Source of the DNA: Mixophyes australis
Lineage: Eukaryota > Chordata > Amphibia > Anura > Limnodynastidae
Length of the DNA stretch: 64,000 nt
Direction of reading: 5' to 3'
NCBI GenBank assembly: GCA_036250195.1
Contig: JAVHZZ010000011.1
Coordinates: 1,871,001 to 1,935,000 of the forward strand
Below are positions 24,913 through 36,666 of the stretch, piece by piece. The notes beneath the pieces were generated by a model, which saw only the letters and a program-made list of their open reading frames with translations, did no database searches and was not told the DNA's origin. A program made the translations under genes and the position numbers. Numbering within the stretch: position 1 is the stretch's first letter; each line of letters opens with the position of its first letter.

Positions 24913-25665
24913 GCAAGATACAAGAACGTTACTTAGTTGCAGCAGAAATACTGCACCAGAGCAGTAAGAGATAACGCACCACTTCACCGCGTCTCCGTAC
25001 CTGTCCTCCCTGTCATACATAGACCCATTAGTGCTTCACAATAACTGATACATGTAAGTGCCGTATTTCTATCACAAGGCAGCAGAAAAAATAATCATTT
25101 GGATTTGCAAATCTTCATATTATCAGCAGAGGGATATGAATAAATAAATTGGACGGCGTTCCAGGCATGAAAGAAAACAAAGATTTCAGTACGTACATAA
25201 CGCACTCAGCAACTTGTTCCGGTCCTCTCAGTGCTGCATTTAATCCTCAATACTATTTATACAATGTTGCATTGTGTTATCCTTATTCTCATACAATATA
25301 CACCGTATCCTGAGCACATTCACATGAATACTCCTGTTAGTCTCCATTAGAGAATTCTTAGTAAGTCCCTTTATATATCTCATATTCTATAGTTTCTATT
25401 CAAATGTTTTATAGTAAAGGAAAAGGCTGCAGGTTATAGAGAGAAGCGTCCAGGTCTCACTCTGTGCTGGATTCCAGTATTACAGCTCTGGGATAATGAG
25501 CTCAAACATCGGGACGGTTCTGGTACATTCATCCTGGGTCAGATAAATACAGCGGCCTCTGAATGGGCAGAGTGGGATCAGGACCACCAAGATTAATAGA
25601 TTTATATTATATATTTATATATGTGTGTAAATATGTTCTCTCCTTGACATAACTTAAAGCGCCAC
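24913..25665. other. Unannotated stretch
   Basis: No gene or named repeat recognised before the satellite array begins. Confidence 0.5.
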
Positions 25666-28465
25666 ATGGGTCATTATATTCATATGACATATTGTTATGA
25701 CACATGAGAGAAGGCAGCGCGGGGGCACAGTGGTAGCACGTCTGTCTCACAGCACAGGGGTTATTATATTCATATGACATATTGTTATGACACATGAGAG
25801 AAGGCAGCGCGGGGGCACAGTGGTAGCACGTCTGTCTCACATGGGTCATTATATTCATATGACATATTGTTATGACACATGAGAGAAGGCAGCGCGGGGG
25901 CACAGTGGTAGCACGTCTGTCTCACATGGGTCATTATATTCATATGACATATTGTTATGACACATGAGAGAAGGCAGCGCGGGGGCACAGTGATAGCACG
26001 TCTGTCTCACAGCACATGGGTCATTATATTCATATGATATATTGTTATGACACATGAGAGAAGGCAGCGCGGGGGCACAGTGATAGCACGTCTGTCTCAC
26101 ATGGGTCATTATATTCATATGATATATTGTTATGACGCATGAGAGAAGGCAGCGCGGGGGCACAGTGATAGCACGTCTGTCTCACAGCACATGGGTCATT
26201 ATATTCATATGACATATTGTTATGACACATGAGAGAAGGCAGCGCGGGGGCACAGTGGTAGCACGTCTGTCTCACATGGGTCATTATATTCATATGACAT
26301 ATTGTTATGACACATGAGAGAAGGCAGCGCGGGGGCACAGTGATAGCACGTCTGTCTCACAGCACATGGGTCATTATATTCATATGACATATTGTTATGA
26401 CACATGAGAGAAGGCAGCGCGGGGGCACAGTGATAGCACGTCTGTCTCACAGCACATGGGTCATTATATTCATATGACATATTGTTATGACACATGAGAG
26501 AAGGCAGCGCGGGGGCACAGTGGTAGCACGTCTGTCTCACATGGGTCATTATATTCATATGATATATTGTTATGACACATGAGAGAAGGCAGCGCGGGGG
26601 CACAGTGGTAGCACGTCTGTCTCACAGCACAGGGGTCATTATATTCATATGATATATTGTTATGACACATGAGAGAAGGCAGCGCGGGGGCACAGTGATA
26701 GCACGTCTGTCTCACAGCACAGGGGTCATTATATTCATATGACATATTGTTATGACGCATGAGAGAAGGCAGCGCGGTGGCACAGTGATAGCACGTCTGT
26801 CTCACATGGGTCATTATATTCATATGACATATTGTTATGACGCATGAGAGAAGGCAGCGCGGGGGCACAGTGGTAGCACGTCTGTCTCACAGCACATGGG
26901 TCATTATATTCATATGACATATTGTTATGACACATGAGAGAAGGCAGCGCGGGGGCACAGTGGTAGCACGTCTGTCTCACATGGGTCATTATATTCATAT
27001 GACATATTGTTCTAACGCACGAGAGAAGGCAGCGCGGGGGCACAGTGATAGCACGTCTGTCTCACAGCACATGGGTCATTATATTCATATGACATATTGT
27101 TATGACACACGAGAGAAGGCAGCGCGGGGGCACAGTGGTAGCACGTCTGTCTCACATGGGTCATTATATTCATATGATATATTGTTATGACACACGAGAG
27201 AAGGCAGCGCGGGGGCACAGTGGTAGCACGTCTGTCTCACATGGGTCATTATATTCATATGACATATTGTTATGACACATGAGAGAAGGCAGCGCGGGGG
27301 CACAGTGGTAGCACGTCTGTCTCACATGGGTCATTATATTCATATGATATATTGTTATGACGCATGAGAGAAGGCAGCGCGGGGGCACAGTGATAGCACG
27401 TCTGTCTCACATGGGTCATTATATCCATATGACATATTGTTATGACACATGAGAGAAGGCAGCGCGGGGGCACAGTGGTAGCACGTCTGTCTCACAGCAC
27501 AGGGGTCATTATATTCATATGACATATTGTTATGACACACGAGAGAAGGCAGCGCGGGGGCACAGTGGTAGCACGTCTATCTCACAGCACAGGGGTCATT
27601 ATATTCATATGACATATTGTTATGACACACGAGAGAAGGCAGCGCGGGGGCACAGTGATAGCACGTCTGTCTCACATGGGTCATTATATCCATATGATAT
27701 ATTGTTATGACACATGAGAGAAGGCAGCGCGGTGGCACAGTGGTAGCACGTCTGTCTCACATGGGTCATTATATCCATATGATATATTGTTATGACACAT
27801 GAGAGAAGGCAGCGCGGGGGCACAGTGGTAGCACGTCTGTCTCACATGGGTCATTATATCCATATGACATATTGTTATGACGCATGAGAGAAGGCAGCGC
27901 GGGGGCACAGTGATAGCACGTCTGTCTCACAGCACATGGGTCATTATATTCATATGACATATTGTTATGACGCATGAGAGAAGGCAGCGCGGGGGCACAG
28001 TGGTAGCACGTCTGTCTCACAGCACAGGGGTCATTATATTCATATGACATATTGTTATGACACACGAGAGAAGGCAGCGCGGGGGCACAGTGATAGCACG
28101 TCTGTCTCACATGGGTCATTATATCCATATGACATATTGTTATGACACATGAGAGAAGGCAGCGCGGTGGCACAGTGGTAGCACGTCTGTCTCACAGCAC
28201 ATGGGTCATTATATTCATATGACATATTGTTATGACACACGAGAGAAGGCAGCGCGGGGGCACAGTGGTAGCACGTCTGTCTCACAGCACATGGGTCATT
28301 ATATTCATATGACATATTGTTCTAACGCACGAGAGAAGGCAGCGCGGGGGCACAGTGGTAGCACGTCTGTCTCACATGGGTCATTATATTCATATGACAT
28401 ATTGTTATGACACATGAGAGAAGGCAGCGCGGGGGCACAGTGGTAGCACGTCTGTCTCACATGGG
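25666..28465. repeat. Satellite of 85/90-bp units derived from a V-SINE head, about 32 copies
   Basis: Each unit has two parts. One is a roughly 45-bp AT-rich segment (TCATTATATTCATATGACAT, then ATTGTTATGACACATGAGAG). The other, AAGGCAGCGCGGGGGCACAG plus TGGTAGCACGTCTGTCTCAC, matches the tRNA-derived head of the V-SINE at 32200 (GGGCAGCACAGTGG...GTTAGCAC...TGCCTCACAGCA). Units are 85 bp or 90 bp, differing by a 5-bp AGCAC at the CACAGCAC slippage site. I count about 32 heads. The last unit runs directly into the rest of a SINE at 28466. Overlapping minus-strand frames of 60-127 codons are translations of the array. Confidence 0.92.
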
Positions 28466-28670
28466 TCGGGGATTCCATTCCTCTTCAGGGCCTTATCTGG
28501 GTGGAGTTCATGAGTTTATTTCAGGTGCTCTGGTTCCCCGCCCACTCCAAAAACATCATATTCAGTTAGTTCACTGTGTGCTAGGAAGTATAGGGTGTCA
28601 GCTCCAATGGGGCAGGGGCTGATGCTCTCTCTGTAGCATTGTATGCTGGCTATGTAAGTAACAAGGTAAT
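28425..28670 (+). mobile_element. V-SINE whose head forms the last unit of the satellite
   Basis: After the final GGCAGCGCGGGGGCACAGTG head the sequence continues GGGGATTCCATTCC (weak B-box position), GGGCCTTATCTGGGTGGAGT, CCACTCCAAAAACATCATAT and GTCAGCTCCAATGGGGCAGG. These segments occur in the same order as in the V-SINE at 32200-32527. The tail has lost the GGCGCTATATAAATAAATG consensus. The element is diverged but collinear. Confidence 0.85.
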
Positions 28671-28987
28671 ATTTTATAATGATGTACTACTATCGTCCTC
28701 TCTATGTATATAGCCACATTGTACAGAGAATGTTATAACCATCCACACAAGTGGCCCCTGAACCTTCAAAGGGCCGCACATTACGCCTAATCTCAGATAA
28801 ACAGATAAAACAATACATTACATCAAATAAATAAACACCTATCGGTTATAAAATATCAGCAGCATTTTAATGTAAAGTGTTACAAACTATGACAAACACA
28901 TGTGATGAGCGTAAGGCTGAGACAAGGATCACCAGGGGGGAGCTGGGGGTGCCGGGGAAGGCTTGTGGGGGCCACTAGTGTCAGCCA

Positions 28988-29117
28988 CCAATTAACCTGC
29001 CATTATGTTTTTAGACTCTGAGTGGACACGGGGGGGGGACATACAAACACCACATAGGCCCTGGTTGGAATTGGCCCCAAAACTGTGAGACAGCAATACT
29101 AACCACTGTGCCATCCA
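28988..29117 (-). mobile_element. V-SINE fragment, reverse orientation
   Basis: Read on the minus strand it gives GGATGGCACAGTGGTTAGTA (head), TGCTGTCTCACAGTTTTGGG, then CCTATGTGGTGTTTGTATG and AAAACATAATGGCAGGTTAA. These are collinear with the head and central part of the V-SINE at 32200. The central part is shortened and the tail is absent. Confidence 0.75.
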
Positions 29118-29924
29118 TGTCTGTGAACTATTGTACTTTCCCTGTAATGAAGAGTACATCTAGGTCAGAGGTCACTCTTGGTAATGTTGCATCTCCAGAC
29201 TCCCACAATGGGGGTGAGGCAGTAATGCCCATCAGTGCCCGGGGGTACGCCGGGGTCCTGTACTACATCTGCAGACCTTATAAAACTGAAATAAAACAGG
29301 GAAAATACTGCACAGCTAACACAGCTCTCATAGGATTCATATTCAAAACATTTCTATTTTTAACACACAGGCAACTAAACAAATACATATGGGATGTATT
29401 TATGACACTGTCTGGTTCTACATAACAGGACAATGGTGTCCATAATAGAGTCTGTTTATTCTGTTTTATTGCTAGAAACTATGAGCAAATACATTTACAT
29501 TGGTAATTGACAGGTGACAATGATGTGAGGCTCCTCCCACAACATCTCCTTCAAAACATCGCCCCGTTCAGCCAAGCCCGCTATTAGAGAGGAACAAGAC
29601 CATCCATCAGGTGAGTAAGATATAGAGCTTATTCCTGTGCGTCTCCTCCTGTTATAGCTGGTGACATTTACACATACGTATGATACGTGTTCTGTGATAC
29701 TGCAGCTCTCAGTGATGAATGTACACTATTCCCTCCCCTGCTCTGTACAACCTCTCTCAGATTCAGGAGTTATTAGATGTAATTGACATTGAGGTGAGTC
29801 CGCTCACCTGGCCTCATCTGTCTACAATTGATGATATGACCCTATCCTCTGTCCCACTAGTTTGCTGCATACAAATCATCTATGACTCTCCCCACATTAA
29901 GTGCCTCTAACAATCTTATTGTTT
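29118..29924. other. Unannotated; one donor-like site
   Basis: No gene recognised. CATCAG|GTGAGTAAG at about 29610 is a good splice-donor sequence after a moderately GC-rich 80 bp. It could be an upstream non-coding exon of the candidate gene at 47338, but nothing else supports this. Confidence 0.4.
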
Positions 29925-30700
29925 CCAGCTTCAAAACATCTGCCTTATAACACCCTTCTTACCCTGGAGGCAACTTGTCCTCTCTCGCCTGGACTCCCAC
30001 ATCTCCCAATCCCCACTCTAATCCATCCTCAAAGTAGCTCTACTACTGCCTCCTCTCTGTCAGTCCCTTCACTAGCTCCCTGTCCGCTGCAAAGTCCTGT
30101 TCATACTTCTAACCCTCACTTATAAAGCCCTAACCCAAACGTCTCCAACCTCATCTCCTTCCACACGCCGTCCTTCTTTCTTTGTTCTGACATCGCCTCT
30201 GCCTCTCGTTACCTCCTCAGCTCCAAGACTTCTCCTGTGCTGGTCCCCTCCTCCGGGAATCACTCTCTCTCCCGGTCAGACTCTCTTCCTCCCTCCAAAT
30301 CTTCAAGCGTCTTCTTAAAACCCACGTTTTCATCACAACCTATCAGCTCACCTCTTAACTGGCACTTACTCCACTTGTCTCACCCTCTCTGCCCCTCCAT
30401 TTAGATTGTAAGCTCTCTAGACCAGAGCTCTCCTCCCGTGTGTCCGCCTTTCTCTACTTTCGCTACCACCAACATTCCTCTGCAATCTCTCCTCAATCAG
30501 GGACTGTGATCCTGTTTACTGCGCCCGCTCTACTGGCTACTACGCCCTATTACTTCCCCTCCTCCCAGTGTTGTTATATCGTTCTGTCTGTATTATTATG
30601 CTTTGTCTATATGATTATTGTGCTGTTATTCCATGTTAGGTCTTATTGTATTCTCCCTGTATGATGCTGCTGAACCATTGTGGCTCCTTGTAGATAAAAG
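29925..30700 (+). mobile_element. L2-type LINE 3' end, heavily degraded
   Basis: Translation in shifting + frames gives the C-terminal reverse-transcriptase motifs of L2/CR1-group LINEs: LPVRCKVL and LTYKALTQ around 30065-30140, and a SAHLL-type ending near 30350. It is followed by the usual L2-type 3' UTR start TTTAGATTGTAAGCTCTCTAG (about 30398) and an ATAATAATGATTG tail near 30700. Several frameshifts and a stop interrupt the coding part. It parallels the better-preserved copy at 31010-31950 in the same orientation. Confidence 0.75.
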
Positions 30701-30737
30701 ATAATAATAATGATTGAAACATCTTACAGACTGATAC

Positions 30738-30768
30738 ATTATTATTATTATTATTATTATTAATAAAC
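30738..30768. repeat. (TTA)n microsatellite
   Basis: About nine TTA/ATT trinucleotides at the 3' side of the degraded L2 end. Confidence 0.95.
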
Positions 30769-31009
30769 AGCATGAAAATGAAATCTTATCTGGAATATTT
30801 CCCAGGTTGTAGATGTGGATTAGTAGGAGATGGGGTAAATGCCTCTAATAACACATATGATAACACGTATGAGCTGCCTCCTAGATACATGTATCCATTT
30901 ACATATATATTACTGTATGAATTGCACATTCTGTTTCTAGTTAGGAAACAATATTTCTAAAATACATCTATCCGATGACACATTGTAATGCCGCTGTGAT
31001 TCTGCCCAC

Positions 31010-31636
31010 ATGTCCCTTGACTCACAACTGTCGTTTATTCCCCACATCGACTCTATATCCAAATCATGTTACATACACCTAAAGAACATTTCCAGAATAC
31101 GCACATATCTGACACAAGACACCGCAAAAACATTAATTCATGCACTCATCATCTCCCGCATCGACTATTGCAATTCCCTCCTTACTGGTCTTCCCAAAGT
31201 CAGACTTGAACCCCTACAATCTATTTTGCACGCAGCGGCTAGATTGATTTTCCTTGCAAACCGTTATTCCTCTGCTGAGCCACTCTGTCAGTCTCTACAT
31301 TGGCTGCCGGTATTTCAACGAATCCAATATAAAATTCTTCTACTAACATACAAGGCCATCAACAAAATTGCACCGACATACATTTCCTCACTTGTCTCAA
31401 AATATCTCCCTACTCAACACCTCCGTTCTGCACAAGATCTACGTCTCTCTTCCACTCTCATCACATCTTCCCATTCTCGGTTACAGGATTTTTTCCGGGC
31501 TGCACCCACTTTGTGGAATTCCCTCCCACGCACAGTAAGACTTTCCTCTAGTCTTCAAACCTTCAAGCGTTCACTGAAAACCCACCTCTTCAGACAAGCT
31601 TATAATATTCCTCTACCACCCTCTTACCCTCCCTAG
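31010..31636 (+). pseudogene. L2-type LINE reverse transcriptase, C-terminal fragment
   Basis: An uninterrupted 208-codon frame. Recognisable family motifs are SRIDYCNSLLTGLP (residues 49-62), LHAAARLI (73-80), LHWLPVFQRIQYKILLLTYK (96-115), APTLWNSLP (165-173) and FKRSLKTHLFRQAY (185-198). These belong to the region downstream of the catalytic YxDD box in L2/CR1-group LINE reverse transcriptases. The catalytic box, the endonuclease and any ORF1 are missing, so the product cannot be functional. The ATG is fortuitous. The lack of stops suggests a comparatively young insertion next to the older copy at 29925. Confidence 0.88.
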
Positions 31637-31950
31637 GTTACCCTATTACCACCTTCTACACAGCTAACGCAAGACAACAACCTTCTGACCAACATTGCCA
31701 CACACAGCCCACTCAGTACTTTTACCTTTGCGTTCTAGCTGGTCCATTGTGCAATATGATGTAGCACATGCCCTTGTGTTTCTAACTCCCATTGTCCTAT
31801 AGATTGTAAGCTTGCGAGCAGGGTTCTCTTACCTCTCTGTCTGTATGTATTACCCAGTATTGTCTTATTAATGTTTGTTCCCAATTGTAAAGCGCTACGG
31901 AATTTGCTGGCGCTATATAAATAAATGTTGATGATAATGATAATGATGTC
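31010..31950 (+). mobile_element. 5'-truncated L2-type LINE with 3' UTR and tail
   Basis: It holds the end of the reverse-transcriptase frame (31010-31636), then a 3' UTR with GATTGTAAGCTTGCGAGCAG (31801 on), and the tail AAGCGCTACGGAATTTGCTG GCGCTATATAAATAAATG followed by imperfect TGATAA repeats. Homology to the L2 frame starts abruptly at about 31012, which I read as 5' truncation. No convincing target duplication was found. Confidence 0.85.
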
Positions 31951-32199
31951 CATGTATCTGCCCCTGTTGTCTGACCGGTCTGAGAGGCAGTGACCCCCAT
32001 ATAAATAATCAGCCTGGATCTACTATTCTTCTTACATCAGTGCTGAGTATATCACAGCAGACATCACTATATCAGTCCGCGGGATAATTCTATTCTATTA
32101 TCTATACCCCCTCCTTACCTGCCTCCTCCTTATATACCCCCTCCTTACATGCCTCTTCCTTACATGCCTCTTCCATATATAACGCCATCACACACATAT

Positions 32200-32527
32200 G
32201 GGCAGCACAGTGGCCTAGTGGTTAGCACTTCTGCCTCACAGCACTGGGGTTATGAGTTCAATTCCCAACCATGGCCTTATCTGTGTGGAGTTTGTATGTT
32301 CTCATTGTGTTTGCGTGGGTTTCCTCCGGGTGCTCCAGTTTCCTCCCACACTCCAAAAACATACTAGTAGGTTAATTGGCTGCTATGAAATTAACCCTAG
32401 TTTCTCTGTCTGTGTGTGTGTTAGGGAATTTAGACTGTAAGCTCCAAGGGGACAGCAACTGATGTGAGTGAGTTCTCTGTACAGCGCTGCGGAATCAGTG
32501 GCGCTATATAAATAAATGGTGATGATG
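32200..32527 (+). mobile_element. V-SINE, near complete, with 18-bp target duplication
   Basis: A tRNA-derived head (GGGCAGCACAGTGGCCTAGT, B-box-like GAGTTCAATTCCC at 32256) is followed by the conserved central segment GTTTGCGTGGGTTTCCTCCG plus GGTGCTCCAGTTTCCTCCCA, characteristic of V-SINEs. The body follows with ACTGTAAGCTCCAAGGGGAC, and the element ends GCGGAATCAGTGGCGCTATA TAAATAAATGG(TGATGA). The tail is shared with the L2 LINE at 31010, so L2 machinery probably mobilised it (inference). Flanking direct repeats ATATATAACG[C/T]CATCACA at 32175-32192 and 32528-32545 match at 17 of 18 positions. Confidence 0.92.
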
Positions 32528-32545
32528 ATATATAACGTCATCACA

Positions 32546-33198
32546 TGCAGCGGCACTTTGTCTCCATTAACTAGCGCCAGGGCAGCGTGTGTACGATACC
32601 TGTCACATTCATCCACTTCCAAAGAACTGCAACAATGTTGCACAGAGGCTCCATTACTTCCTGTGTCTCAGTTGTAGATACTTATGTAGTAATTACCAGT
32701 TCCTTATACCAGGACAGAACTGTGTATAACAGAACTATTGTGGTTAGCAGACGATCAGGAGAGGTATACTACATGGTGAAATGGGTAAGCGGAGGACTGG
32801 TGGGCTTCTGTAAGCAGGTGGGTTTTCAATGACAGTTTGAAGCTATAGATACCAGGGACAGTCTGATAGAACGAGAGAGACCGTTGGTGGGGGCAGCACA
32901 GACAAATCTTGGGTGAGGGAGGGAGATGTGAATTATTGTAACAACGTTCATAGCGCAGGCAGGGAGAGAGCACTATATATACCTGTGCAGAGCTGTCTGA
33001 CAATGGGATATTACAGGGTATTCCCAATGTCAGCTCCTTTATGATCAGTGGATGGAAATAATGATATAGACACAACAGTGTCTCCTATGATAATGGATTC
33101 AGCCGGCAGAGTATTATATTCAGCTTGTATGAAAGTCCTGGTTCTTTCCTGGGGTCTGTGAAGCGTTAAACATGACATTAGAGGACACAGCAAGGAAC
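32546..33198. other. Unannotated stretch
   Basis: No gene or named repeat. A minus-strand 106-codon frame (32755-33075) carries no recognisable motif. Confidence 0.5.
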
Positions 33199-33201
33199 AC
33201 G

Positions 33202-33524
33202 GGGCCTGATTCATTAATGAAGAGGTATCTTATTTCAGTCTCCTGGACAAAACCATGTTACAATGCAAGGGGTGCAAATTAGTTTTCTGTTTTGCACATA
33301 AGTTAAATACTGACTGTTTTTTCATGTAACACACACATACTTGATAGCTTATTTGTACACTGAAATGTAAAGTTGATATTTGTGTGCTACATGAAAAAAC
33401 AGTCAGTATTTAACTTATGTGCAAAACAGAAAACTAATTTGCACCCCTTGCATTGTAACATGGTTTTGTCCAGGAGAGTGAAATAAGATACCTCTTCATT
33501 TAAGATCCTTAATGAATCAGGCCC
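33202..33524. mobile_element. 323-bp palindromic MITE (GGGCCTGATTCATTAAGG family), copy 2
   Basis: Ends GGGCCTGATTCATTAATG and CTTAATGAATCAGGCCC are inverted, and almost the whole element is a long palindrome (CCATGTTACAATGCAAGGGG on the left, its complement on the right, folding at about 33350-33385). ACG flanks both ends (33199-33201 and 33525-33527). There is no open reading frame of note. Confidence 0.9.
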
Positions 33525-33527
33525 ACG

Positions 33528-34375
33528 GTGCCTAATTATTGATGATATTCATCATTGTCTAAACATACTACAGATATTAGATCTCTTGTAGTAGACTGGA
33601 CTATATGTCACCTGTTCCACCATGCACAATTTAAGGAGTATCTCCAAACCCACAGTCGCGTACCTTGAAATGCACTAGGCAGACACTGTGAGGAGCTCTT
33701 TTACACTAGGTAAGAAGGAGAATCCCAAACACATAGATATAACCACTAAGTACCTTTTCCTATAGTGACTGTTATGTTGGAGGGTCTCGCTCACCCTGCT
33801 AACACTGTACAGCACTGGACTGATGTCTTTATAGGAAGCCCCCCCCCCTCTGGTGGTATACCCTGACTGTGCTGGCATAGTGTGCATATTGTATACTGTA
33901 TCATTACCCCATGTAATAAGTGCCTACCCCTGGGGCTTGTAGTTTCACCTGGAGAGTGACAGGTTGTGCTGGCCTGATGTATAAGATCAGGAGGAAGCAC
34001 TATTGTTGGTGATATGGGAGGAGCTACAGCTGTAATGAATAGAAACAAATCCCCTATTTATATTTTCAGTGTTCTATGATTGTTCAGTAACCACATGGAC
34101 ATAAGTGATTGAGAGTCTTATTTCTTTTCACTAATTAACAAGTATACAACCAATACATAGCGGTGTGTCCCTTCATTATAACGAGCTTTGTAAATGGGAG
34201 AGAATGAAATGATTCCTGCTGCCAGCTGGTGAATATAGAATCACCGGGGGCCAACTAAAAGTACCGGGAATCCTTCTAACACAGGACATATATACAGGGG
34301 TCCAGCACTGTCATGTAATACATGTACCAATGCCAGTAATATCACATACTTGTATACTAGTGATGTCACAGAGTC
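33528..34375. other. Unannotated stretch
   Basis: No gene or known repeat recognised; a C-run at 33840-33848 only. Confidence 0.5.
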
Positions 34376-34378
34376 TAT

Positions 34379-34611
34379 GGGGGGTATTCAATTGTTAGCG
34401 TTAACGAAAAAAAAACGAGCGCTCAAAAAATATTACCGTTTATACGGTAATATTGCGCGCGAAAAGCGTTAATACGGTAGTTTACTCGCGGAATTTCAGC
34501 TCGCCGCTCAGGGAGCAGCGAGCTGAAATTCCGCGAGTAATTACCGTATTAACGCTAAGATTTTTTGAGTGCTCGTTTTTTTTCGTTAACGCTAACAATT
34601 GAATACCCCCC
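34379..34611. mobile_element. 233-bp palindromic MITE (GGGGGGTATTCAATTG ends)
   Basis: The ends GGGGGGTATTCAATTGTTAG and CTAACAATTGAATACCCCCC are exact inverses. Arms run through GCGTTAACG and CGCGGAATTTCAGCTCG to a loop near 34505-34520. TAT lies outside both ends (34376-34378 and 34612-34614), consistent with a 3-bp target duplication. The left arm carries an extra ATTACCGTTTATACGGTAAT inner palindrome absent from the right arm, so the arms are not equal in length. Confidence 0.88.
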
Positions 34612-34664
34612 TATAAGTCTTATATAGAGAATGTGTAGAGAGACGGTTACTGACATGTAATAAT

Positions 34665-35068
34665 GACAGTAATATCACATGTATGTACAGTGTATGATGA
34701 TATGTATCTATGTATACGCACACGTATGTATAGTGTATCTGTGTATACTCCCATGTATGTACAGTGTATGATAAGATGTATCTGTGTATGCTCACATGTA
34801 TGTATCATTTATCTGTGTATACTCACATGTATGTATAGTTTATCTCTGTATACTGACATGTATGTACAGCTTATGATGATATGTATCTATATATACTCAC
34901 ATATATGTACAGTGTATCTGTGCACTCTCACATGTATGTAGTGTATCTGTGCACTCTCACACGTATGTACAGTCTATCTGTGCACTCTCACACGTATGTA
35001 CAGTCTATCTGTGCACTCTCACACGTATGTACAGTCTATCTGTGCACTCTCACACGTATGTACATGGC
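34665..35068. repeat. 31-32-bp minisatellite
   Basis: About 12 copies of a unit around CTCACACGTATGTACAGTCT plus ATCTGTGCACT. Units are divergent at the 5' side (ATGATGATATGTATCTATGT) and nearly identical at the 3' side (34950-35060), implying recent expansion at that end. Confidence 0.9.
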
Positions 35069-35705
35069 TGTACAGTAGATACCCAGTAGGTGACGGGAAT
35101 CTCTTAGTGACTATCTCTGGAATAGTTAATGCGGAAGCCGCAGATCTACCCAGAGTCTCTCCGGCTAATCAATGTCTGAGCGCCCCCAGGAGATATTCTT
35201 TATCAATGTAATGATGGCTCCAGCTGAGCAAACCTTCAGATCTATGACCGTGCACAACCTATAACACAGTTTTACATGGGAAATATGAATATGTAAATAA
35301 TACCACAATGTGTAATAATAGTATCTGATCACTGTTAGTTGTACTATTTCATGTACTCGTCATCCTTGTTGCATGGGGATAAATGAAGTGACATTGCTAT
35401 CATCCCACTGCCACGTCTGTTTATACTACTGTCCCTGTATTACCTGGTTCCCCAGCAGAGGGCAGAAGTGTGCCCGGGTAACAGTCTATAGAACAGCTAA
35501 TAAAATATTTACATAGAAAATGCCCCAAAGATTTTGAGTGAAATGAGATTTTGGGTATTAGCAGATGATTTGTTTATCTCTGTGCAACCTCAGAACCGCA
35601 GCCTTCTAAATATGCAGAAGCATTTTCTAATAATTCACTGTAATTTTCCTAGGATTTGTGTATTCCATTTGCATGAATGATTAGTTTGTTTAATTCCAGT
35701 GTGTT
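35069..35705. other. Unannotated stretch
   Basis: Ordinary sequence between minisatellites; no gene or transposon end recognised. Confidence 0.5.
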
Positions 35706-36666
35706 TAAGCAGCTCCTCCCCTAAGACACATTGTAAGCAGCTCCTCCCCTAAGACACATTGTAAGCAGCTCCTCCCCTAAGACACATTGTAAGCAGCTCC
35801 TCCCCTAAGGCACATTGTAAGCAGCTCCTCCCCTAAGACACATTGTAAGCAGCTCCTCCCCTAAGACACATTGTAAGCAGCTCCTCCCCTAAGACACATT
35901 GTAAGCAGCTCCTCCCCTAAGGCACATTGTAAGCAGCTCCTCCCCTAAGACACATTGTAAGCAGCTCCTCCCCTAAGGCACATTGTAAGCAGCTCCTCCC
36001 CTAAGGCACATTGTAAGCAGCTCCTCCCCTAAGACACATTGTAAGCAGCTCCTCCCCTAAGACACATTGTAAGCAGCTCCTCCCCTAAGACACATTGTAA
36101 GCAGCTCCTCCCCTAAGGCACATTGTAAGCAGCTCCTCCCCTAAGGCACATTGTAAGCAGCTCCTCCCCTAAGACACATTGTAAGCAGCTCCTCCCCTAA
36201 GACACATTGTAAGCAGCTCCTCCCCTAAGGCACATTGTAAGCAGCTCCTCCCCTAAGGCACATTGTAAGCAGCTCCTCCCCTAAGGCACATTGTAAGCAG
36301 CTCCTCCCCTAAGGCACATTGTAAGCAGCTCCTCCCCTAAGGCACATTGTAAGCAGCTCCTCCCCTAAGGCACATTGTAAGCAGCTCCTCCCCTAAGACA
36401 CATTGTAAGCAGCTCCTCCCCTAAGACACATTGTAAGCAGCTCCTCCCCTAAGACACATTGTAAGCAGCTCCTCCCCTAAGACACATTGTAAGCAGCTCC
36501 TCCCCTGAGGCACATTGTAAGCAGCTCCTCCCCTGAGGCACATTGTAAGCAGCTCCTCCCCTAAGGCACATTGTAAGCAGCTCCTCCCCTAAGGCACATT
36601 GTAAGCAGCTCCTCCCCTAAGACACATTGTAAGCAGCTCCTCCCCTAAGGCACATTGTAAGCAGCT
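35706..36666. repeat. 28-bp minisatellite, about 34 copies
   Basis: The unit GTAAGCAGCTCCTCCCCTAA plus GACACATT repeats with almost no variation except GACACATT/GGCACATT and CTAAGG/CTGAGG. Two GAGG units lie near 36507 and 36535. The uniformity indicates recent homogenisation. Reading frames do not stay open through it. Confidence 0.98.

Noticed and set aside
25666..28465. CRISPR-like regular repeats
   Set aside because: The whole unit is repeated with no unique spacers, there are no cas genes, and the context is a vertebrate genome.
25607..28622. Many overlapping frames of 60-127 codons containing cysteines (CYHCAPALPSLMCH), which look like zinc-binding repeats
   Set aside because: They are translations of the 85/90-bp SINE-derived satellite, and the frame changes whenever unit length changes. 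The Cys/His spacing is a by-product.
29530..29618. Upstream non-coding exon ending at CATCAG|GTGAGTAAG
   Set aside because: A single donor-like site is common by chance; no promoter or acceptor supports it.
32202..32300. Functional tRNA gene
   Set aside because: The tRNA-like head lacks an intact cloverleaf and continues into a V-SINE body.
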